Source: Micromonospora sp. CP22 (GTDB taxonomy: Bacteria; Actinomycetota; Actinomycetes; Mycobacteriales; Micromonosporaceae). Taken from it: 64,000 bases of DNA. The stretch is from the NCBI RefSeq assembly GCF_009712475.1, contig NZ_VCJO01000002.1, positions 434,001-498,000 on the forward strand, in the 5' to 3' direction. Both the position numbers and the translations under genes were made by a program. The notes under the pieces are model-generated. The model saw only the letters and a program-made list of their open reading frames with translations. It searched no databases and was not told the origin of the DNA. Shown here piece after piece: positions 7,788 through 16,646 of the stretch. Positions within the stretch are counted from its first letter, which is position 1; every line of letters begins with the position of its first letter.

Positions 7788-8821
7788 GCGCCGACCGGAT
7801 CCCCCTGGACCTGCCCGCCGTGGCGAAGCTCGCCGACCTGGCCGACTACGTGACTCCCCTGGCGCTGCGGGCGGTCGCCGAACTCGGCGTCGCCGACCAC
7901 TTGGCTGACGGACCGCTGCCGGTCGACCAGCTCGCCGAGCGGCTCGGCGTGCACGCGCCGACGCTGCTGCGGACCCTGCGGGCACTGGCCGCGCGGGGCG
8001 TCTTCACCGAGGTCGAGCCGGAGACGTTCGGGCTCACCCCGTTGGCCCGCCCGCTGCGCGCCGAGCACCCGCTGTCGCTGCGCGACGCCTATCCGCTGCT
8101 GCCGGCGGACCTGCGGGCGTGGGCCTTCTTCGCGGAGACGCTGCGCACCGGTGAGCCCGGCTTTCCGCTCGCCCACGGCGTCGACTACTGGAGCTACCTC
8201 GCGGCCGAGCCGGAGCAGAGCGCGCGGACCGACCGCTGGATGCAGAGCGTCAACCGGCTGCACCTGCGCACCGTCCTGCCGGCCTACCCGTTCGCCCGGT
8301 TCGGCACCGTCGTCGACGTCGGTGGTGGCACCGGCGCGTTCCTCGCCGGACTGCTGGCCCGGAACCCGGCGATGCGCGGTGTCCTGGTCGACCTGCCACA
8401 CGTCGTCGAGGCCGCCCCGGACGTGCTGGCCGCAGCCGACGTGGCCGACCGCTGCCGGATCGTTCCCGGCAGCTTCTTCGACCCGCTCCCGGTCGGGGCC
8501 GACGGCTACCTGCTCAAGACCGTGCTGCCCGGCTTCGACGACGAGGACACCGTGTCGATCCTGCGCCGGGTCCGCACCGCGATGCGCGACGACTCACTGC
8601 TGATCCTGATCGAGGCGGTGCTGCCCCCCGGCGACGTGTTCGACGTCGCCAAACTCTTCGACGTGCACACCCTGGTGCTGACGGGCGGATCCCACCGGTC
8701 GCCCGAGCACATGGAGCGGTTACTCGTCGAGGCCGGACTACGTCTGCTGCGGGTGATACCGACCGCGACCCTGTCCGTCCTGGAGGTGTCGCCGGCCGAC
8801 CCCGGGGTCAGCCGGTCCTGA
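7784..8821 (+). CDS. SAM-dependent O-methyltransferase, second copy
   Basis: 345 aa, the same length and layout as the methyltransferase at 347. N-terminal dimerisation/winged helix (KLADLADYVTPLALRAVAELGVADHL), SAM motif VVDVGGGTGAFLAGLLARN and LLKTVLPGFDDEDTVSILRR in the catalytic region. The catalytic-His position that reads YHWDDE in the first copy reads GFDDED here, so the usual general-base His is missing. This may mean a different acceptor or an accessory role. Starts at GTG 7784, overlapping the previous stop. A rare TTA leucine codon occurs at 8720-8722, a possible point of bldA-type control. Its 3' end overlaps the convergent P450 by 14 bases. Confidence 0.85.
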   Translation: MSADRIPLDLPAVAKLADLADYVTPLALRAVAELGVADHLADGPLPVDQLAERLGVHAPTLLRTLRALAARGVFTEVEPETFGLTPLARPLRAEHPLSLRDAYPLLPADLRAWAFFAETLRTGEPGFPLAHGVDYWSYLAAEPEQSARTDRWMQSVNRLHLRTVLPAYPFARFGTVVDVGGGTGAFLAGLLARNPAMRGVLVDLPHVVEAAPDVLAAADVADRCRIVPGSFFDPLPVGADGYLLKTVLPGFDDEDTVSILRRVRTAMRDDSLLILIEAVLPPGDVFDVAKLFDVHTLVLTGGSHRSPEHMERLLVEAGLRLLRVIPTATLSVLEVSPADPGVSRS

Positions 8822-10004
8822 CCCGCAACGGCAGCCGCGCGTAGCCCCGGAACGGGCTGCCCGGCTCACGTGCCGCCGCACCGGACGGCCGCAACAACTC
8901 GCCTCGGCGCGCCAGCCAGCCGAGGACCGCGGTGGCTTCCTCCCGCGCGAGGTACGCGCCGAGACACAGGTGGGCGCCACCGCCGAAGGCCACGTGCGGG
9001 TTCGGTCGGCGGGCGATGTCGAGCCGTCCCGGGTCGGCGAAGACCGCCTCGTCGTGGTTGGCGCTGCCGAGCATCAGCACCAGCACCCGCCCCGGACGGA
9101 TGATCCGTCCGCCGAGTTCGATCGGCTCCCGGACGAACCGGGCGACGCCCTGGATCGGGCTGTCGTAGCGGAGGAACTCCTCGACCGCGGTCGGGACCAG
9201 CGTCGGATCCTGGTGCAGCTGCCGCTGCCGGGAATCGTCGCCCGCCAACGCGGCCAGCCCCGTCGCGATCAGGTGGACCGTCGTCTCGAAGCCGGCGAAG
9301 AACGAGAACACCGCGTTGTCGACTACTTCTTCGTGGGTCAACGCGTCGCCCTGGTCCTCGGCCGCCAACAGCTGGGACAGCAGATCGCCGTCGGGGTCGG
9401 CACGGCGGCCCGCCAGTCGGTCGGCCACGTAGCCCCGCAGCCAGGTGGCGGCGCTGTCGGCCCGGGGCCCGGCCTCCTGCGGCACGATCTGGTTGAAGGC
9501 GCGGCCCAGGTCGGTGGCGCGCTGCCGCAGCTCGTCGCCGGCCGCGACGGGCAGGTCCAGCAGGCGGCAGATGACCCGCACCGGCAGCGGGTAGGCCACC
9601 TCGGCCACCCCGTCGAACTCGCCCCGCGCCCAGGCCGCGCTGAGCAGTTCGTCGGCCAGCGCGGCGATGTCGGCCCGCATCCTGCGGACCACGGCCGGGG
9701 TCAGCGCCTTGCCGACCAGCCGGCGCAGCCGGGTGTGCGCGGGAGGGTCGCGGTAGAGCAGGATCCGCCGCAGCAGTTGGGTGGCCGCGCCACCGCCACC
9801 GGAGATCCGGTGGTAGTCGGCGGGGAACTCGCTGCCCAGCCGGGGATCGCGAAGCAGCGCGGTCACGTCGGCGTGGCGGGTCACCCCCCAGACACCCGGT
9901 CCGAAGCGGCACAGCGGCCCGGCCGCGCGCAGTTCGGCGTACGTCGGATAGGGGTCGTCGAGGATCTCCAGGGGATCGACCTTGGGTGGCAGGTTGGTCG
10001 GCAT
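8808..10004 (-). CDS. Cytochrome P450
   Basis: 398 aa, a soluble bacterial class P450. Start region PLEILDDPYPTYAELRAAGP; I-helix oxygen-binding motif FFAGFETTVHL; K-helix EEFLRYDSP (ExxR); heme loop VAFGGGAHLCLGAYLA with axial Cys347. The I-helix reads A-G-F-E-T-T instead of the common A-G-H-E-T-T, a feature shared with the P450 at 44104; the two also share DNAVF and the downstream RYD[SA]PIQ segment, so they are paralogues. It is divergent from NRPS-1 and likely oxidises the peptide or a carrier-bound amino acid; the substrate is unknown. Confidence 0.92.
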   Translation of the reverse strand: MPTNLPPKVDPLEILDDPYPTYAELRAAGPLCRFGPGVWGVTRHADVTALLRDPRLGSEFPADYHRISGGGGAATQLLRRILLYRDPPAHTRLRRLVGKALTPAVVRRMRADIAALADELLSAAWARGEFDGVAEVAYPLPVRVICRLLDLPVAAGDELRQRATDLGRAFNQIVPQEAGPRADSAATWLRGYVADRLAGRRADPDGDLLSQLLAAEDQGDALTHEEVVDNAVFSFFAGFETTVHLIATGLAALAGDDSRQRQLHQDPTLVPTAVEEFLRYDSPIQGVARFVREPIELGGRIIRPGRVLVLMLGSANHDEAVFADPGRLDIARRPNPHVAFGGGAHLCLGAYLAREEATAVLGWLARRGELLRPSGAAAREPGSPFRGYARLPLRVRTG

Positions 10005-10139
10005 CGGCCCAGTCTCAGCGGACAGTCCATCCCGGCCAAGTGATGCTCTCCGTGGACCGCCGCCGTGTGGTCGATCCGCTCGACGGCACCCACCCCCTTT
10101 GATTAGCTAGCGCCCGTTCCGGTCATGCTGGGAGGCGCG
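10005..10139 (+). promoter_or_regulatory. Divergent intergenic region between P450 and NRPS-1
   Basis: About 135 bases separate the two divergent starts, so promoters in both directions are expected here. The only A+T-rich patch is around 10096-10110 (TTTGATTAGCTAG). No StrR-type inverted repeat was found. GGAGG at 10131-10135 is the probable ribosome binding site of NRPS-1. Confidence 0.35.
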
Positions 10140-13100
10140 GTGCAGAATCCCACCGACGCGAGCGCAATGACCCTCGCGGACGTCCGGCGCGATGTCGCCG
10201 ACTTGCTCGGCTGCTCGCCGACACAGCTCGACGACGACAGCGATCTGCTGCATCTGGGGCTGGACTCGATCAGCGTGATGCGGCTGGCGGCAGGTTGGCA
10301 GGCTGCCGGGGTGCCGATCACCTACGGCGACCTGTTCCAGTGGCGCACTGTCCGGCAGTGGTGGGACCTGATGTCCGCGCTGCCCGGAACCGCCCCGCAG
10401 ACCGCGCCACCACCGGTCGAGCCGGTCGACGCCACCGCCGCGTTCCCGCTCGCCACCATGCAACACGCCTACTGGGTCGGCCGCTCCGACGGCGTACCGC
10501 TGGGCGGGGTCGGTGCCCACTTCTGCAACGAGTTCGACGGCGCGGGCGTCGACCCCGACCGGCTGGAGGAGGCGGTCCGCGCGCTGATCCGTCGCCATCC
10601 GATGCTGCGGGCCACCTTCGCGGACGCCCAGCAGCGGGTGCTGCCCGACTCCGACTGGAAGCTGACCGTCCACGACCTGCGCGACCTGCCGCCGCAGCAG
10701 CGCGACGAGACGCTGCTGCGGGTACGCGACCACATGTCCCACCGCCGGATGCGGGTGGAGGTGGGCGAGGTGTTCGACGTGCAGCTCTCGCTGCTGCCCG
10801 ACGGCCGCACCCGGGTCCACGTGCAGATCGAGATGCTGGTCGCCGACGCCCACAGCTTCCGGGTGCTCCTGGCCGACCTGGCCGCTCTCTACCTGGGCCG
10901 CGACGACCTGGCCCCGATCGGTCTGTCGTACGCCGAGTACCTGGCCTCGACCAGCGCCGAACAACCCCCGGCTGAGGACGTGGCCTACTGGCGTGGGCGG
11001 CAGGACACCCTGCCCGGCCCGCCGCAGCTACCACTGGCGGCCCCACCCGCCGCCGTCCACGGCCACCGCGTCGGCCGCCGGCACCGCAGTCTCGACCCGG
11101 CCACGGCGACGGCGGTACGCGAGACCGCGCACCGACACGGACTCACCCCGGCGGTCGCCTTCCTCAACGCCTTCGCCGACGTGCTCGCCGCGTTCAGCGC
11201 GGACGACCGGTTCGTGCTCGGCCTGCCGCGCTACGACCGCCGCCCGGTGCACCCGGACATCGGCGCGGTCGTCGGTGACTTCACCAACCTCGTCCTCCTC
11301 GAGGTGGACGTGGCCGTGGCGGAGACGTTCGCCGGTCGGGCCACCGCCCTCCAGGACCAACTGCGCCGCGACCTGTCCCACGGCGGCGTCAGCGGTGTCG
11401 AGGTGCTCCGCCAGCTGGCCCGGACCCGTGGCACCGAGGCGGTCGGTGCGCCCGTGGTGTTCACCAGCGCGCTCAGCCTCGGCGACCTCTTCGCGCCCGA
11501 GGTCCGCCACTGTTTCGGCACGCCGGGCTGGACGACATCGCAGACACCCCAGGTCTGGCTCGACTTCCAGGTCACCGAGCGCGAGGGTGGCCTGCTGCTG
11601 AACTGGGACGTGGTCGAGGAGCTGTTCCCATCCGGCCTGGTCGACGCGATGTTCGACGCCTACGAACGACTGGTCGACCGGCTCGTCACCGAGCAGGACT
11701 GGGACCGACCGCTGCCGGTGACGCTCGACCCGGCGGTGGTCGCCCGCCGGGCGGCGGTCAACGACACCGACGCCCCGGTGCGGCGACGGCGGCTGCCCGA
11801 CGACTTCTTCACGTACGCCGAACGGCAACCCGACCGGGTGGCGCTCTGCGGCAGCGGCGGCCGATGGCACTACGGCGAATTGGCCCGGCGGGCCGACGCC
11901 CTGGCCGCGACGCTCACCGGTCGCGGCCTACGCGACGGCGACCGGGTGGCCGTCACCCTGCCGAAGGGCTTCTGGCAGGTGGCGGCGGTGCTCGCCGTGC
12001 TGCGGGCCGGCGGGGTGTACGTGCCGGTCGGACCGGACCAGCCGGCTCCGCGCCGGGCCGCCATCCTGGCTCGGGCGGGCGTACGGCTGACGATCACCGC
12101 CGACACCGACACCGAACCGGTGGTCGAGACGATCGCCCCGGCCGAGCCGAGCGCCGATGCCCCGGTGCCGCCATCCACCGACCCGGTGGCGTACGTGTTG
12201 TTCACCTCCGGATCGACCGGCGAACCCAAGGGCGTCGAGGTCGGTCACGCCGCCGCCCTCAACACCATCGACGACCTGACCCGCCGGTTCGCCATCGGGC
12301 CGGACGACCGGCTGATCTCCGTGTCGGCCCTCGACTTCGACCTGTCCGTGTTCGACATCTTCGGGGCGCTCGGCACCGGGGCGTCCCTCGCCGTCGTCGA
12401 CGAGCAGGAGCGGCGCGACGTCACGGCCTGGTGGCGGCTCGTCACCACCTGGCAGGTCACCGTCTGGCAGTCCGTGCCGCTGCTGCTCGACACGTTCCTG
12501 ACCACCGCCGCCGAACAGGGCGAACCGGTGCCGCTGCGGCTGGCCCTGGTCGGTGGGGACTGGGTGAGCCCCGCCCTGTCGACACGGCTCGCCCGGGTCG
12601 CGGCGGCGGCACGCCTCGTCGCGCTGGGCGGCACCACCGAGACCGCGATCCACTCCACGATCCAGGAGGTCCCACCCGTACCGCCGGCGCACTGGTCGGC
12701 GGTGCCCTACGGGCGACCGCTGGCCAACCAACGGCTACGGGTGGTCGACCGACGGGGTGCCGACCGCCCCGACTGGGTTCCGGGAGAGCTGTGGATCGGC
12801 GGCGCGTCGGTGGCGCACGGATACCGTGCCGACCCCGCCCTGACCGCCGATCGTTTCGTCGACCGGGACGGTCTGCGCTGGTACCGCACCGGTGACCTGG
12901 CCCGCTGGTGGCCGGACGGCACGGTGGAGTTCCTCGGCCGCGCCGACCACCAGATCAAACTTCGTGGCCACCGCATCGAGCCCGGCGAGATCGAAGCCGT
13001 GCTGCGGGCCTGCCCGGCCGTTGCCGACGCCGTCGTGGTGGCTGTCAGCACGGCGGCGCAGAAACGGTTGGCGGCGGCGGTGGTGCCGGCCGCCGACGAT

Positions 13101-16100
13101 CCACGGACGGTGGACCCGCAGGCGCTGCAGGAATGGGTCCGGGACCGGCTGCCGAGCGTCATGACGCCCCAGTCGTTCACCGTGCTCGCCGAGTTGCCCT
13201 CGTCCGCCAACGGCAAGCTCGACCGTCGCCGGATCACCGACCTGCTCGCCTCCGCCCCGGTACGCCCGGCTCACCGCGACCCGGTGGGCGCGCGGGAGGA
13301 GCGGCTGGCGCAACTGTGGGCCGAGTTGATCGGGCTCGACGTCGTCGGCCGCGATGACAGCTTCTTCGCGATCGGCGGTGACAGCCTGGTCGCCACCCGG
13401 ATGCTGGCCCGGTTGGCCGCCGACGGCTTCGGCGGTGCCGAACTGAGCCGCCTGTACGCCACACCGGTGCTCGCGGAATTCGCCGCCGGCCTCTCCGACC
13501 TACCGGCCGGTCACTGCGAGGTGGCCCCGGTGGTGCCCGATCCGGCGCACCGCCACGACCCGTTCCCCGCCACCGACGTGCAACGGGCCTACTGGTTGGG
13601 CCGCCGTGACGACTTCGCGCTCGGCGGGGTCGGCTCGCACTGGTACTGGGAGTTCGACGGCAAGGGTGTCGACATCGGACGGTTGGAGGCGGCCATCGGT
13701 CGGCTCGTCGAACGGCACGACATGTTGCGGGCGATCTTCGACGAGGACGGGCGGCAACGCGTACTGGCCCGGGTGCCGGCCTTCCGGATCGGCGTCACCT
13801 GGGCCGACGCCGACGCCGTCACCCGGATGCGGGGCACGCTCTCCGAGCGGGTTCCCGACCCGCACCGGTGGCCGCTGCTTGAGGTCCGCGCAGTGTGTTA
13901 CGGCGGCGATCGCACGGCCATCGGGTTCAGCTTCGACTACATCGTGCTGGACGCGCTGAGCATCGTGCGGTTCTTCGCCGAACTGTCGGCGCTCTACCGC
14001 GACCCGACCGCCGAACTCCCACCGGTCGACATCACCTTCCGCGACTACGTCACCCAGGCCGCCCCGGCCCCGCAGGTACGCGCCGCCGCCGAAGCCTGGT
14101 GGCACGAGCGGATGGCCGAGCTACCCCCGCCACCGGCGCTGCCGCTGGCCCGCGATCCGGACACCGTGCGACGACCCCGGTTCCGTCGGCGGGAGGCGCG
14201 GCTGACCCCCGGGCAGTGGCAGGCCCTGCGGGACCGGGCCCGGCAGGCCGGGGTCACCCCCGCCGGGGTGTTGCTGGCCGCGTACGCAGAGGTGCTCGGA
14301 CGCTGGTCGGGCAGTACCGAACTCACCCTCAACGTCACCATGTTCAACCGGCGGGACGTGCACCCACACGTCGACCGGGTCCTCGGCGACTTCACGTCGC
14401 TGGCCCTCGTACCGGCTCGGCTCGCACCCGGCACGGCGTGGACGGCGACGGTCCGCCAGGTGCAGCAGGCGATGTGGGAGAGCGTCGAGCACGGCGCGGT
14501 GTCGGCTCTGTGGGTGCTGCGCGAGCGGCAACGCCGGGACCGCGACGCCGGTTCGACCATGCCGGTGGTGTTCACCAGCGCCCTCGGCGTGGCGGACGAG
14601 CTGACCGAGCTGCGGTTCCCGTTCGGCGAGTTGGTGCACGGTCTGTCCCAGACCCCGCAGGTGTGGCTCGACAACCAGGTGATGGAGCGCGACGGCGGGC
14701 TCGTGTTGACCTGGGACGGGGTGGACGAGCTGTTCCCCGAGGGGCTGCTCGATGATGCCTTCGACGCCTATCGCCAACTGCTGGAGTGGCTCGCCGACGC
14801 GTCGTGGGAGCAGCCCGCACCCGACCTCCTACCGGCGGCGCAGCGACGGGTCCGCGACGCGATCAACGACACCGTCGGCCCGCTACCCGAGGGCAGCCTG
14901 CTCGACGGGTTCCTCGCCCAGGCGGCCCGTCGGCCGCACGCGCCGGCCCTGGCCTGGGGCACCGACGACGGCGGTCTGAGCTACGGCGACCTGGCCGACT
15001 CGGTGTTGCGGGTCGCCCGCCTACTGCGCGACGCCGCAGTGGTGACCGGTGACCGGGTGGCGGTGAGCCTGCCCCGTGGACCTGCTCAGGTGGTGGCCGT
15101 TTTGGGGGTACTGGCCGCCGGTGCGAGCTACCTTCCGCTCGGCGTCGACCAGCCCGCCGACCGCCGGGACCGGATCCTGCGCGCCGCAGGCGTTCGGCTG
15201 GTCATCGGGTTGCCCGGCGCGACCGAGGTCGTCCCGGTGGTCACCCTCGACCTGGCGGCCGACCCGCTGCCCGCCGCCGTGCCGGTCGCACCGGACGCGC
15301 TGGCGTACACCATCTTCACCTCGGGCTCGACCGGCACGCCGAAGGGCGTGGACATCACCCACCGGGCCGCGTTGAACACCATCGCCGACATCAACCGCCG
15401 GTTCGCGGTCGGTCCCGACGACCGGGTGCTCGCGGTGTCCGCCCTCGACTTCGACCTGTCGGTCTACGACCTGTTCGGCGTCCTCGGCGCGGGCGGCACG
15501 GTGGTGCTGGTGGCCGAGGAGGAGCGGCAGGAACCCCGACGGTGGGCGGCGCTGGTCGCGGCCAGAGGAGTGACCGTCTGGAACTCCGCGCCAGCCCTGC
15601 TGGACATGCTGTTGACCGCAGCCGACCCCGGTGAGTTGCGGACCCTGCGGCTGGGCCTGGCGTCCGGTGACTGGATCTCCCTGGACCTGCCGGGCCGGTT
15701 CGTCGCCGCAGCCGCGTCCGGGGCTCGGTTCGTCTCGCTCGGCGGTGCCACCGAGGCGGCGATCTGGTCGAACCTCCACGAGGTCAGCACCGTCGAGGAC
15801 GGCTGGCGTTCGATCCCGTACGGCAGGCCGCTGCGCAACCAACGGTTCCGGGTGGTGGATCCGCGTGGCCTCGACTGCCCCGACTGGGTGGCCGGCGAGC
15901 TGCACATCGGTGGGGTCGGCCTGGCGCTCGGCTATCGCGGTGCACCGGAGCTGACCGCGGCGTCCTTCGTCGACGGTCCGGGCGGTCGCTGGTATCGCAC
16001 CGGCGACCTGGGCCGCTACTGGCCGGACGGCACGCTCGAACTACTCGGCCGGACCGATCTCCAGGTGAAGATCGGCGGCTACCGGGTGGAGTTGGGCGAG

Positions 16101-16646
16101 GTCGAGGCGATGACGGTACGGCAGCCGTCAGTCACCGGCGCGGTGGCGCTCGCGGTGCCGGCCGCGCGGGGCCGTCGGCTCGTCCTGGCCGTGCAGGTGG
16201 AGCCGGGTCACCACGCACAGCCCGACGAGATCCGTCGTCAGCTCGCCGCGCGACTGCCCGCGTACATGGTTCCGGAGCTGATCGTGACGGTGGACCGCTT
16301 CCCGGTCACCGCGAACGGCAAGGTCGATCGGGGCCGCGTGGCCCGGCTCTTCGACGCGCCGTCGACCGACGGTGACGAGCCACCCGACGGTCCGGCGGAG
16401 AACCTGCTGGCTGCGGCGTGGACCCGGCTGCTGGACATCCCGTGCGTCGGCCGCCGACACAACTTCCTCGAACTCGGTGGTGACAGCCTGCTGGCCACCC
16501 GGCTGGTCGATCTGCTGCGCCGCGAACACGGCGTCGAGCTGACGCTACGCGATGTGCTGGCCGCGCCGACGCTGGCGGAGATGGCGGCCGTCGTGGACCA
16601 GCAGTCGAGGCTGACCAGCGGACCGGTGGACGAGGGGGTGCTGTGA
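10140..16646 (+). CDS. NRPS-1: ArCP-Cy-A-PCP-Cy-A-PCP (azoline-forming, PchE/HMWP2-like)
   Basis: 2168 aa from GTG 10140 (GGAGG 4 bases upstream; ATG 10125 has no such site). Order: aryl-type carrier (HLGLDSI, Ser43), heterocyclisation domain Cy1 (E231-xxxx-D236-xx-S239 instead of D-xxxx-D-xx-S), adenylation A1 (TSGSTG about 689), PCP (IGGDSL, Ser1082), Cy2 (canonical D1266/D1271/S1274), A2 (TSGSTG about 1727), PCP (LGGDSL, Ser2116). My manual reading of the A-domain pocket gives D-L-F-Q-L-G-L-I-H for A1, Thr-like, and D-L-Y-N-L-S-L-I-W for A2, the classical cysteine code. It should therefore load an aryl acid, add a Thr-like residue and then cysteine, and cyclise both. It overlaps NRPS-2 by 4 bases. 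There is no epimerase domain. Confidence 0.93.
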   Translation: MQNPTDASAMTLADVRRDVADLLGCSPTQLDDDSDLLHLGLDSISVMRLAAGWQAAGVPITYGDLFQWRTVRQWWDLMSALPGTAPQTAPPPVEPVDATAAFPLATMQHAYWVGRSDGVPLGGVGAHFCNEFDGAGVDPDRLEEAVRALIRRHPMLRATFADAQQRVLPDSDWKLTVHDLRDLPPQQRDETLLRVRDHMSHRRMRVEVGEVFDVQLSLLPDGRTRVHVQIEMLVADAHSFRVLLADLAALYLGRDDLAPIGLSYAEYLASTSAEQPPAEDVAYWRGRQDTLPGPPQLPLAAPPAAVHGHRVGRRHRSLDPATATAVRETAHRHGLTPAVAFLNAFADVLAAFSADDRFVLGLPRYDRRPVHPDIGAVVGDFTNLVLLEVDVAVAETFAGRATALQDQLRRDLSHGGVSGVEVLRQLARTRGTEAVGAPVVFTSALSLGDLFAPEVRHCFGTPGWTTSQTPQVWLDFQVTEREGGLLLNWDVVEELFPSGLVDAMFDAYERLVDRLVTEQDWDRPLPVTLDPAVVARRAAVNDTDAPVRRRRLPDDFFTYAERQPDRVALCGSGGRWHYGELARRADALAATLTGRGLRDGDRVAVTLPKGFWQVAAVLAVLRAGGVYVPVGPDQPAPRRAAILARAGVRLTITADTDTEPVVETIAPAEPSADAPVPPSTDPVAYVLFTSGSTGEPKGVEVGHAAALNTIDDLTRRFAIGPDDRLISVSALDFDLSVFDIFGALGTGASLAVVDEQERRDVTAWWRLVTTWQVTVWQSVPLLLDTFLTTAAEQGEPVPLRLALVGGDWVSPALSTRLARVAAAARLVALGGTTETAIHSTIQEVPPVPPAHWSAVPYGRPLANQRLRVVDRRGADRPDWVPGELWIGGASVAHGYRADPALTADRFVDRDGLRWYRTGDLARWWPDGTVEFLGRADHQIKLRGHRIEPGEIEAVLRACPAVADAVVVAVSTAAQKRLAAAVVPAADDPRTVDPQALQEWVRDRLPSVMTPQSFTVLAELPSSANGKLDRRRITDLLASAPVRPAHRDPVGAREERLAQLWAELIGLDVVGRDDSFFAIGGDSLVATRMLARLAADGFGGAELSRLYATPVLAEFAAGLSDLPAGHCEVAPVVPDPAHRHDPFPATDVQRAYWLGRRDDFALGGVGSHWYWEFDGKGVDIGRLEAAIGRLVERHDMLRAIFDEDGRQRVLARVPAFRIGVTWADADAVTRMRGTLSERVPDPHRWPLLEVRAVCYGGDRTAIGFSFDYIVLDALSIVRFFAELSALYRDPTAELPPVDITFRDYVTQAAPAPQVRAAAEAWWHERMAELPPPPALPLARDPDTVRRPRFRRREARLTPGQWQALRDRARQAGVTPAGVLLAAYAEVLGRWSGSTELTLNVTMFNRRDVHPHVDRVLGDFTSLALVPARLAPGTAWTATVRQVQQAMWESVEHGAVSALWVLRERQRRDRDAGSTMPVVFTSALGVADELTELRFPFGELVHGLSQTPQVWLDNQVMERDGGLVLTWDGVDELFPEGLLDDAFDAYRQLLEWLADASWEQPAPDLLPAAQRRVRDAINDTVGPLPEGSLLDGFLAQAARRPHAPALAWGTDDGGLSYGDLADSVLRVARLLRDAAVVTGDRVAVSLPRGPAQVVAVLGVLAAGASYLPLGVDQPADRRDRILRAAGVRLVIGLPGATEVVPVVTLDLAADPLPAAVPVAPDALAYTIFTSGSTGTPKGVDITHRAALNTIADINRRFAVGPDDRVLAVSALDFDLSVYDLFGVLGAGGTVVLVAEEERQEPRRWAALVAARGVTVWNSAPALLDMLLTAADPGELRTLRLGLASGDWISLDLPGRFVAAAASGARFVSLGGATEAAIWSNLHEVSTVEDGWRSIPYGRPLRNQRFRVVDPRGLDCPDWVAGELHIGGVGLALGYRGAPELTAASFVDGPGGRWYRTGDLGRYWPDGTLELLGRTDLQVKIGGYRVELGEVEAMTVRQPSVTGAVALAVPAARGRRLVLAVQVEPGHHAQPDEIRRQLAARLPAYMVPELIVTVDRFPVTANGKVDRGRVARLFDAPSTDGDEPPDGPAENLLAAAWTRLLDIPCVGRRHNFLELGGDSLLATRLVDLLRREHGVELTLRDVLAAPTLAEMAAVVDQQSRLTSGPVDEGVL

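Noticed and set aside
10125..10139. ATG 10125 as the start of NRPS-1
   Set aside because: There is no ribosome binding site before it, while GGAGG precedes GTG 10140. The difference is five residues, so this remains a preference only.
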